The position numbers were made by a program, and so were the translations under genes. Shown here piece after piece: positions 53,612 to 64,000 of a DNA stretch of 64,000 nucleotides (position 1 is its first letter; each line of letters opens with the position of its first letter). The stretch comes from Herpomyces periplanetae (Eukaryota; Ascomycota; Laboulbeniomycetes; Herpomycetales; Herpomycetaceae): positions 124,001 to 188,000 of the forward strand of contig WMKJ01000008.1 in NCBI GenBank assembly GCA_009733715.1, in the 5' to 3' direction. The notes beneath the pieces are model-generated. The model had not been told where the DNA came from, ran no database searches, and saw nothing but the letters and a program-made list of their open reading frames with translations.

Positions 53612-56600
53612 CTATACCCCCCTCCACTCATAAACCCGGCCCACCCCATCTCCTCCATACACATTACCAGTTTTACTTAACAAAATACTACAAATTGCCG
53701 TACGATCTACGCCTGAACTTGAAAATGGCACAAAAGGATCGGCCAATTGCTCTTGCTGGTTTCGTTCAGCCTTATACCCATCGGGAAGGATTTGCTCGTC
53801 CCGCTTTCCGCTTTGGTGCAACCTGTGTTCCTTTTTTGCTTTGTCGCCGTTTTGCTTTGGATGTGAACTTGTAGCTTTTTCCGTCATCGTCATCGTCATC
53901 GCCATCGACATGGCCATTGTAGTCGTAGCTTTCGTTGTCATTGTTGCTGTCGTCATTGTTGTTGTCGCCATCGTTGTTCCCGTCCCCGTCGTCATTGTAC
54001 TCGAACTTGTCGTAATTAACCTTCCAATCTCTCGAATTACCCAACAAATTCCCTTCTCGCATCGCATCATTCCCCACAATTTAACTTGCCCTCTTGCATG
54101 CCCTGTCATTATTACTTCACCCTGTTCTATCATCCTTTTAACCTTGAAATAATGCTGCTCATCATACATCATTCCATACTCTGAATTACTTCCACTCCTT
54201 TCTTCTTCTCCCTCTTCCTCCTCTTCTCCTTTTCTCTCATAAACTAAGCAAGTGTAAATCCGTTCCCTTTTTTTCTTCCGTCTATCCTCATTCTTCATAC
54301 ATTTACATCCTACTCCATTCTTACCTCTTTTTTCACCATTAATTCCATATCCCCTAATGCTCCCATTAATCTTCCAAACAAATATATTCCCCCATCTTTC
54401 ACTCATCACTACCCCCCCACCCTTCCTAAAACATCCATCTCTTCCATTTTCCATATCCTCTTCTTCCCCCCTCTCACTCTCTTCTTCACTTTCGCTCACG
54501 TATATCTTTCGTATACATCGATTTTCTTCTTTTGCCCTAATGTCCCACATTATCATTTCAGCTCCTTCACTCAAACTTACCAGTGTACCCATGCTTCCCC
54601 ATCCTCCTGCTATCTTCACTACCTTCATTCTATGCCCAAATAAATATCCCATATTCATCAATCCAATCCTACTTGTATCTCCAATTTCTCTCTCCCCTTC
54701 CTCTTCTGCAAGGCTAGCCTTGCTACACTTATCACTTTCGCTCCATACATCTATACTATTCACTTGTCTTTCCCTTTTCCCTCCCTTCTCTCCCCCATCT
54801 TCTCGCGTTACTATCCTCCATAATCCTATAACTCCATCCATCCCCCCAGTCGCTATCATTCCACCCCCCCATACTTTTAACCAATTTACCGTACTTATCT
54901 GCCCCAAATGTAATTGTTCAAACTTCCCAATCATTCTCTGCCGATTTCCTTGCCATATACGAATCCCGTTATCCATAAATCCCCATTCTACTATCAACTT
55001 TTCCCTTCTTCTATCACCATATCGGCCCTCAATCTCTATTAACTGCCCCGTCCACTTCAGTATCCTTCTTCCTTCTTTATTCCCTCCTCTAACTTGTATC
55101 AGATCAACCCTCTCCCCCCGCCCTCCCTCACCTCCACCTTCTTCATCTTGAACTACCAGCTTACCCGTTATATTCAAAACTTTTATCCCTTTACCCTTCA
55201 CACCTCTACTCCCACCAATGCCACAACCTCGACTTGTCAAACCCCCTCTTCCCTTTCTTCCTTCGTAAATCATCCCCATCCTTTTACGCATCTCCTTCGC
55301 AGGATGCGCCCTTGTAAATATTTGTCGTGGTGTCTGCCCAAAATTATACGCTATTCCAATAGCGGCTTTACGTTCCATTGAATCTTCTAATTGTTCAATC
55401 TGCTCTCCTCCATATGATAAATGATGAAACAAGTTCGTCGCTTCAACTGCCGCTTCCCCTCGTTGTTTAACCCCAAAAATCAGGTCTATCCATAAATGTA
55501 ACCGTCTACTCACATAGTCACATTCCAATGCTTCTCTATGCTTGCGAATAAATATTTCCGGATCTCCCTTTGCCCACCGTGGTAATTCAACATTCCATAT
55601 TCGCTTATGACCTCCCTGTGTCACTCCAAAATCGTATCCATTAATATTCGTTAAAAACTCCGGAACACTGTAAAATTCTGGAATCAATTCTCGAACATCT
55701 GTCATATTTTCCTTCGACGCTGACCGCCAAACCTTTTCAATAGAATGAAATATCCTATCTGCATGATCAAACTTCCCTCCCTGTAGTATCATATATGCTT
55801 GAACAAACGGTTCCAATCTTATCAAGTAAGATGCGACTATCATTGCCGAAGAGTAATGTGTTCCATAATGAAATGCTCGTTCTCCCTCATCATTCATCTC
55901 CTGTAACATTTGATATCGCCGACGAAACTCTGCTTCCCGCTCTGCATTCTGACACCCCATTGGCTTTGATAAGTCTCGAAACGTTCGCTCATCCTCCAAA
56001 TCTAACTCTTCACTACTATAATCCGCTAAAACCCAAGGAAATATAGGATACTGAGATAAGTCGTTAAACGTTCTACCCGCCATCGTATTCACTATCATTA
56101 AGTATCCATAATTCGATATTTTACCTCGAACCCATCGCCGTGTCGCTTCGCTAAATTGGCTTCCATTGTTAAACACTGACACTATCTTATTACCAAATGA
56201 TTGTTTACGATCAATCTCATGACCCAATGAATTCAATCGCCAACTCTCTTCACCTTCATCCTCCCCCTCAAATCCTTCATTCTTTTCCCCATTTCTTCCT
56301 CCCCCAACCCAACCTCCCTCTACCGAACCCATGCCTATCTTAATCTGTGATAACAATTCTTCTCGTTCCCCTTGACTTTGTAATGCCAACAAGTGACTTC
56401 GACCATCTTTCAGAAATATTTCAACCCCTACATCACGATGTAAAAATTGTCGACGAACTACACTCAAAATATTGCCCCATGCCCATCTTAATCGGTTTCG
56501 CCTTTGAATTCCACCCCATTCCACACGTCCCGTTAATCCACTATTGATAATCCGTATATAATCATCTCTTTCTTCCTCCGGTGCTAACCATATGCTAACT

Positions 56601-59600
56601 ATTTCCCCATCTCGTCGTTGAAAGTAATCATTCATCAAGTATAATGTTTTATCTCCCAGAACTAGTAACCCTTCTCGAACATCAAGCTCAATTATGTGTG
56701 CAACATTCGAGACATGTCGAATTCGATCTCCCTCTTCAAGACTTTTCCATACCCGCTTTACCTTATCTTCAAGTAAACCCTCCATATCTTTGCCCTTTTG
56801 CACAATTTCAAATTCCTCGTCATTTTCTTCTCCACTCGTTGCAATTTCGCATCTTTCCCTCTCACCAACCTCCGTCGTACTTATTTCCTTCTTCTCCCCT
56901 AACGCTAATCTAGTCCATCCTTCAATTGCTTGACTTGGCTCCTGCAACTCGTTCATTATCCCCACCAAATTCCCTTCTATACTACCTTGCTTGGGTAAAT
57001 ATTCCCTTCTTTTTGTATAAGTTACTGGTAACAATCGCAAACGTATCCTATCCCTTCCTTCACACTCATCTAATCTCCATTTCCTCACTTCCTTTTCTTT
57101 CGTTATCCCCAACGGCTCATTTAACCCCCTCACTAAAGCTTCCAGCATCATCCCAGTCTCCTCTAAACTATAGTGTTGATCTTGAAGTGTACGTTGCAAA
57201 CTGTTCAGCTCCAAATCGTACACCGTATCGTACCATGTCGCCGTCTCCACTTCCATATTATGCAATGCCCTCTGTTTCTTCTTTTCTTCTTCCACTAACA
57301 CTCTTAGTTGTGCTCGTCGCCGATTCTCCCAAATTCGGGCTGTTTGTTCCGTCCTCTGACTTTCCGCCCGTGCATAATCTTCGCATTTTTTACTCATTGC
57401 TGCCGCTATAACTCGCTTCACTACATCTTGCTTTTCATTAACCCAACCCAAAAACGTTTCATTGTCTAACTCTGTTATCCTCATAAATCCCTCTGCTACC
57501 GCATTACTTTCACCTCCCCCTAGTATATTTCGGCTGTAACTCCACATTTGTCGACTCGTTTCACCTTTTTGAATTGTGAACATGCGTATCATTTCAATAA
57601 TTGCAATCTTAACCTTAACATAATTACTCTCTAAAAGATTAATGTGCAGTATATGGTTAATTAGTTTCATATATTGATCCTCAGCGTTATCCGGTCCCAG
57701 TATGACAGTTTGCCAGTATAACAATTTCCGTAAAATTTCCAACTGTCGTCTTTCATCAACTAATTCCCTTAACTCCACTAGTCGTGCCATGCAAATCCGC
57801 AAAAACACTGCTCGTAAACTTGCCACTGCTGAGGCACATTGCTTAACATTTTTTGCAACTTCTCCATCACTCGTTTGTCGCATTATGTCCAATATAATCC
57901 CCGTCAAATCAAGCAAGCAATTGTCATAATCTAGTAACCATCCTTCAAAAATTCCATCCGCCGTTCTAGCAACAAATCTTGCCAAATTAACAATTACCCG
58001 AGTCATTCCCAACAACTCCCCATTTCTGTGAATCCGTTCTTGTATCGACAGAATAACAGACTGTAAAACATGTGTAGCAAAGTAAGCCCGTTGCTCATAT
58101 TGCCCCGGTGGTAGTAAGTGAAGAACACGAACTCCCAAAAATTCGCGTGATCGAAATATTTGATCTTCAATCACATTCGTTGCCAAATAGAATATTTTAT
58201 CAATAATTTTCACATTACTACTCAATGATAAGCTAAACTTTACCCGCGATCGGATTTTGGATAAATTATCTTGTGCATACTGCTCCATTTCTAAATTGAC
58301 AGACTTGCTCGTACCAATCAGTAAGTACGATGAATCACATCGTGTGAATCGATACCTCGATATGGATGGTTCAATTGAGTATGCCGTGGTACTGTCTAAC
58401 TCGTTACAAGAAGTTTTCGAGGAACAAATATCTCCAATTTGATTCGTAGGAAGAAGTGATGACGATGCTCGAAAGTCAAGTTCTGCTTCGGCACTAATTT
58501 TTTCACTGTCAACTGTCACTGGGTACAAAATAGAGAACAGATCGGATAAAAAGCTTGAAGTATGACAAAATTCTTGAAATTTCCATGATTTTTCATGCAG
58601 TTCACCTAGAAAGTCTACTATCGTCCATACAACTGAATGACTTTGACTGCCTGATGCTTTGTATTTGCATTGACTTTTATGTTGAATATTTGTTGACCTT
58701 GACTTCACCATAAACTCTTCCGTATCATCATCATGTATACTGTTCAATTCCGCATCCAGCATGCCCATAATAACATCGAAAGCTTCGGGATATCGAACTG
58801 TAACTTCTCCGTCAACTAAAAAATACTTGCAGAGCAATTCAACCGTGAGTTCCGCCCCAAGATCAACCTGAGCTACATCCACGCCGAAGAATACACAAAA
58901 AATACACAACCAAACACCGGCACTGTCTTTCCACTGTTTTAACCAAGCTCGTAAGACTATAAATCCGCTAATCGTTTCAGAAAACGTTCGCACTGCTTCA
59001 TTTCCCTTTACAACCAGTACTCGTGTCAGCATAGCCAAAGAATTAACTACGACCCGTGAATCATTCTTTTTGACGAAGTATAGAAGCCACTTGACGTTGA
59101 CAGCAGTGAACATCCGGTTTAACACGTTATAACTGGACTCGCAGACTAACTCTGTAAGAATTTTTATCACATCTATCACCAGTTCGTAGTGTGAGTACAC
59201 GCTGTCACGATCGTGAGGATTGGGAAATTTGTGATGCACAGAAAGGCTCACTCCTGTTACCGTCGATCGTCGTCGAGCTTTTTTGTACAATGTAAAAGCA
59301 ATCGTATATACCAATGTTCGCAATGTTTCTCGAGTAAAATTATTTCTTATCAAGATTTTCAGAGTTTGAAGAAAATCTGAACATGAAGCTTGATATAAAA
59401 ACTCTGACTTGATGGCGTTTATAAGTTCGCAAGAAACTTCTACTCGTGTTGTTAGTATATTAAAATGTCTGTTAAACTCAACTTGAACACAAGGCAAAAC
59501 TTACTCATTTTATTAAAGGATTTCATGTTATACTTTCGATAATCATTTTCATCCAAGAATGAGATAAACTGTCGAAAATACGCAGTTTGAACAGGCGCTG

Positions 59601-62229
59601 ATATTCGAAACCACATATTATTATCCAAAATGATAGTACGATACGCCATTGTGGAATACACATGACTTTTGCTTGGATTTTCGGAATTGTAACCCAAGTG
59701 TTCAAGACTGAGATTTAGGATTTCAATTGCCAAACGGGAGCGCTCCGCTAAACTGAGTACCAGAGGGACTGTTCCAGATATTAATGGTACTTCCATGTTC
59801 TCATTGGATACTTTAAACGATGAGCTCACCCCAAGTTTTTCACGTATAAGGAAAGCAAAAAGACGAAAGCCTTGCTCTCTTTCCATAGTCTCACAATTGC
59901 GCCAGCTATTTTTGATAAGTGCAAAAGTTATTTTAACAGCTAGAATAGTATCATCAAAATTAGAGGCTTGATGAAGAAGTCCTATTCCTATGGAAACGCA
60001 ACCACCTACACACCATACTGCATCATCAAAACTGCAGTACTGGTTAACGGTTGACATACCGGTGAAAAAACCAAATCCGCGACTGGTGGTTAAAGCTCGA
60101 TTGAACGAAGAAAATTTGGAGTTAAGCACAACAGTTTGGCAATTGTCTACTACGTAATTCATTAAAGTACGCTGAGCATTGGTGGACAGATGTGCCAAGG
60201 TTCCAGATTTTTGTAACATGGAAATAGTGTCTAGGGTAACTATAGTGCTAGGGAGTACGCCGAGTAGTATATCATGCTCATTACATAGTTTGGAAGAATC
60301 CATTGATAAAACGGATAAAACGTCCGTTCTGGAATGACATCTGGCTTGTTTGGGATCCAATTGCAGGGAAAGTTTCGTAGCAGCTCGATACGTAAGAAAT
60401 GTACCGAGAGTGTCTTGAAAGTTACCTTGGTAGCGTGGCCCAAGTCTGGCACACACGCTGACTATATCGGGCTGAAGAGGAACTTGAAAAAGATGTAGTG
60501 AAGCAAGAGACCAAGAAGTTTTAGCAAAGTTTTCCTTATCGGTAACACATGAGGATAAGTACTGGGGAGTTCCAATGAAAGCTTTGAAGCCGGAAAAGTT
60601 TGATTTTCTCTTAACCCACGGGTACCGGGAAGCTTGGGGACATTGAAGTTGTTCAACCAATTTACCATTGATGTATAGAGATATTAGGACAGTTTCCAGA
60701 GAACCCCGATTAGAGGGAGCGTGCACCAAGCCAATGTGATACCAAAGGCCAATAATGAAGCGTGTATTGCGAAATCTAGTTGTTATCCTAGGTGAAAACA
60801 TAGGTGAAAACTGCAGGATCAGATTATGCCTTGATTCGTCAATTCCAAGGGTCATGATGGTCCGAGTTCCACATTTGATACCGAAAATCAACGTATGAAA
60901 GGAAGGATCATAATGTTCAAGTCGAATCCAGGCTGTTAATGAATAACCGTGATGAGGAGGAAACTGATTGGTAACGTGTGAAAATTCAATTGAGGAGTAG
61001 CCGGTGAGAGAGAGATCAAAGTGAATAAAGGTGGGAAAGCGGGCATCACAGATAGCCTTGTAGGCAAACTCTGCAACATGAGAGGAGTGAAATGCTTGAT
61101 GAAAAATGGAATGAACATCGGAAATATTGACCACCCCATCGGTTAAAGAATGGCGAATTAGGAATTCTAGGATTATGAGTTCATCGGGGGTTAAGATCGA
61201 ATCCTTTACGAGGATGAGGGGGAGAAATTGTGAGACGAGATTGGCTTGATTAACGAGGATAGAATTTCTCACGGACTGTTCAATGAGTAGCTTAAGAATG
61301 TAAAGTATAGAAAATGAGAGGAGTTTAGCCGAAGGGCCAATATTCTGTCGATAAAAAGCGTATTTCCATAATTCCATGTACAATTTTATGAAACCAGGTA
61401 TGATTATGGGTGTGAAAGATGGGAACTTATGTGCAAGGTGGGAGCAAAGGGGATGAAAATGATCATTTGTAAAGCAAAATTTATCATGATTGATTGGCTG
61501 TAAAGTCAAATCGATTGGCAAAGGAGGCTGCAGGTATTCAGATGGAGAGGAGACACGAAGGAAGCAGGCAGGGGACGGGCAGATGTATAGATCGAAGTTG
61601 GGTAAGTTTTGAAATAATTGGGAGATTGAATCGGAGGGAGGTGATATAGCGGCTTGAAGAATGCAACCGAAAAGTTTCCTGGATAGTGGATGAGTAGAAT
61701 AGGTTAGCGGGTTAGAATCATCGGAAAAGACACCGGTGTGAGTGAAAGCGAGGAAGAGGGTATTCCAACCATCAGAATCAAGATCGGGATGGGTAGAGAA
61801 GAAAAGAGTATTGGGGGGATGATTTAGGAGAGAGTAGGAGAGGATATCGATTAAAACACAAAGCAATTGAAAGGTGCTATCGCGAATTTGTTGGCGAGAA
61901 GAATGGGCAAACTTATCACAGATAAAGATGCCAGAAAGGGATCGAGCGAGTTGAATTAAGATATGAAAACCATTGGCTCGTTGAAATAAAGTTTTGGCGG
62001 TATATGGGTTTGGATTTTCCAGTAAGAGAGATTTTATGGTAAGGAGTATAGAGATAATGTGATCTATTTGTTCGAAGCCAACATTGGAAAGGGCAAAACC
62101 GTTATGGGGGATGGAGTTTTTAAGATGGTTTAGTTGACCCGATATTCCAGCAGACGGTAGAGACGTGGAGAGTGGTAGATCAGCAAGAAATATTCGTGAA
62201 GATAATTGAGAAGACGATATTGGATCCAT
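53612..62229 (-). CDS. BPH1: Giant BEACH-WD40 protein (Bph1/beige family)
   Basis: Two exons, 59505-62229 and 53612-59436, give 2,849 residues. The short GTAAGT intron has a perfect TACTAAC branch site. The acceptor could also be GAG at 59443-59445, adding two residues. A concanavalin/LamG-like domain lies at about 425-545 (HGYSLTAWIRL). Helical repeats fill the middle. A PH-BEACH domain spans about 1814-1940. The BEACH domain spans about 2005-2260, with NTMAGRTFNDLSQYPIFPWVL, HYGTHYSSAMIVASYLIRLEPF and LTNINGYDFG. Divergent WD40 repeats run to the end (MIATGGMDGVIGLW, GGDGVGRVYEWRGV). No FYVE finger is present. Family members control lysosome and vacuole size, vesicle fusion and autophagy. 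The WD40 part holds Glu/Lys/Arg-rich inserts and a Thr/Met/Ala repeat encoded by trinucleotides at about 53880-54000. Yeast Bph1 is 2,167 residues. Confidence 0.92.
53880..54000. repeat. Degenerate trinucleotide repeat inside BEACH gene
   Basis: Plus-strand units CATCGT, TGTCGT and CATTGT. On the coding strand they read as Thr, Met and Ala codons in the gene's frame. A neighbouring minus-strand frame reads them as Asp/Asn-rich. It lies between the last WD40 blades. Confidence 0.8.
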
Positions 62230-64000
62230 GGATGAGTTAGAAGATGTGTAGAAAGTAAAATGAAAAAGATAAGAGATAATAAATTTTTAAGGTTGACGAA
62301 TAGATTAGATGAAAAGGTTAAAACCAGACAGTAAACTATGATGAAGAGGAGCCTTTTGAATATTTTTGTGCTTTTAGGGGTCTTTTAGGTTGTGCAGAAG
62401 GAAAAGGCAATATTCCTAGGAGAATTTTAGCATATAAAAAATGATATACAAGGAATAATTTAACGAGAGAAGGTAATTAAGGAGAGTAAAATGACAGGAA
62501 AAATCGAATTGTTTAAAGTATAAAAAATTTAAAAAAAATGAAAAGCAATAATGAAATTCTCATTACATTGTGCATTTTGATGTGAAAAGTAAGAGAAAAT
62601 TTGGCGAACCGGAATTATTTTCGAAAATTTCGCGATTTCACTTTCGCCAAAAAAAACCACGAGGGGGTGAAAGGTTTATCCGATCCGACAGGGTGACAGG
62701 AACGGGAAGGCGCCAGTAGTCCAAACCAGGAAGGAGCGAAACGGTAACGTGTTTGTGGCTCGTGATGTGAAAGAAAGACATTTCGAAGGGAGAAGAGGAA
62801 AATGAAGTTTGGAGTATGGAAAAAATGTAATTGATGGTTTAACAATAGTCGTGGAAAGGTAGAACCGCAATTATCGTAGAAATTCACCAAACATGTTAAT
62901 GTATTTGTATAGGCGATCAGAGATCTTTGGTAGGTAAAGGTAAGGAAATTTTTACTGATAAGGGAATATTATTGGGGAAAGTTTTTGGGTCAATTTCGTA
63001 ATAGATAAGTGTTCCAGTTAAAAGAAAGAAAATTAACATACCTCTTTAAGTTAAAAGAGGAAAATTGGTTTTCAGAAGGTATGTAAAATAGTTGAATAAA
63101 TGGAATATATTCGATTTTGACTTTCCCCGCTGTGTCGTGAACTGTTCGGCTCCGATATTACTTAAATCCGAGATTTTGGGGGTCACTAAATCAGTCCAAT
63201 CGTTTCAATACGAGGTTTTCGGGTATTTAATAAAAAATTGACTGTTGGAGTTAGTACTATTCGGTAAATAAGTTAGCTTATTTTGGGCTGTTCATTTTAG
63301 TACTAATATCTGGGTATGTGAGCCCAAGTGTATAGGCATGGTGCATGTGTATGAATATGCCAGCAAACGAATAGACATAGTCGTAAGTATAATTGTAGTT
63401 GTATATATTTCTAAAAGTTCAAGTGTCTTCGAGGGTACAAGCATACGCATTCATGCGCAGAGTTCCATTGCTTATACCCATAACCTATCTATCTCCATCC
63501 CTCTATCTATCCTTACTCTCACGTCCATAGTAATTTGATACATTTTTCCCGATACACCTCCTCGTAACACTCACTTGAATACTACTAGGTTGGAATACTC
63601 GTGAAACTCAAAAGTTCCACAACGTTTTCCCGTTCTCGTGAGCAAGATTATCCACTAGTCTTGCTGTACTCTCATCGAAAATTCTGTCATGTTTCAAATC
63701 ATATTATCCTTCCACTCTCTCCGTTATCATCCCAATCACTACAAAACTTCATCGTTCACAATATCTTCTAATGAACCAGCAGTATTCAAGTACCCTTGGT
63801 ATTGCATTACACTAGATTATATTATACTGCAAAACGATATCATTTTATTCACTCACTCTAAACTTTTAAAATAACACTACATAAATCTACCGTCACCGGC
63901 ATGATCCGTTATAATATACGTTGAATCAAGTTTGTGGTACGTTCTACTGATATTAATAAATTCGAAAACTTTCTCTCCCAATTGTATCAAGTTGACCTTG
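62230..64000. other. Upstream region of the BEACH gene, no gene seen
   Basis: 1.8 kb to the window end. A minus-strand open frame at 62615-62890 and plus-strand frames at 63338-63538 and 63689-63874 lack any family signature. A CCAAT box occurs near 63197. The last 500 nt again lean to C+T on the plus strand. A neighbouring gene may begin beyond the edge. Confidence 0.5.

Noticed and set aside
53772-54077. Asp/Asn-rich minus-strand frame inside the BEACH gene
   Set aside because: It is an alternative frame of the trinucleotide repeat. The WD40-containing frame is continuous on both sides.
59452-59511. BEACH region as two separate genes (925- and 1,961-codon frames)
   Set aside because: A canonical intron joins them in frame, and the order LamG-like, PH-BEACH, BEACH, WD40 is that of one protein.
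1-64000. Search for transposons, LTR or virus-like elements, rRNA, CRISPR arrays and gene clusters for secondary metabolism
   Set aside because: No transposase, reverse transcriptase, capsid, integrase, long terminal repeat, rRNA or biosynthetic core enzyme is visible in any frame.

Overview
The window is nuclear DNA of a filamentous-type fungus, most likely an ascomycete and probably in or near Pezizomycotina. The evidence is a btgC-type membrane-anchored GH17 glucanase, a ferric reductase of the form common in that group (C-terminus ESFTW), fungal-type ARB1 and CDC37 sequences, a HAL5/NPR-like kinase, and short GT-AG introns. This placement rests on recalled family features, not a search. 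The DNA is AT-leaning. I placed 15 introns of about 68-239 nt in 10 of 17 genes. I see no mobile element, virus-like element, rRNA, convincing tRNA or CRISPR array. No gene runs off either end.

Layout. 0.4-2.3 kb: btgC (-). 2.3-9.4 kb: a gene-poor stretch of 7 kb, much of it strongly pyrimidine-rich on the + strand. 9.4-32.2 kb: a compact housekeeping block holding BMS1 (+), ARB1 (+), an NAD kinase (+), SQT1/AAMP (+), mitochondrial ABC transporter MDL1 (-), CDC37 (+), mitoribosomal uS14m/MRP2 (+), a secreted subtilisin-like protease (-) and DBP9 (+). 32.2-42.1 kb: clathrin light chain (-), an RTT103/RPRD-like CID protein (+), a 904-residue orphan (+) and a ferric reductase (-). 45.4-48.8 kb: EMC1 (+). 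49.5-52.3 kb: HAL5/NPR-like kinase (-). 53.6-62.2 kb: a giant BEACH-WD40 protein (-) of about 2,850 residues. The remainder is intergenic, rich in (CA/TG)n-type simple repeats.

How the genes work together. Four genes act in cytosolic ribosome assembly (BMS1, ARB1, SQT1, DBP9) and a fifth encodes a mitoribosomal protein, all within 23 kb. RRPE-like motifs lie upstream of several of them. The others serve secretion and membrane traffic (EMC1, clathrin light chain, BEACH protein), chaperoning (CDC37), redox and metals (NAD kinase, ferric reductase), mitochondria (MDL1, uS14m), wall remodelling (btgC) and transcription termination (RTT103-like).

I found no clearly new biological system. The best leads are the strand-asymmetric gene desert, the ribosome-assembly cluster with shared promoter motifs, the orphan gene, and a trinucleotide-repeat tract inside the WD40 part of the BEACH gene. 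All exon joins were made by eye from frame, splice-site and protein-family continuity, and transcripts were not available.
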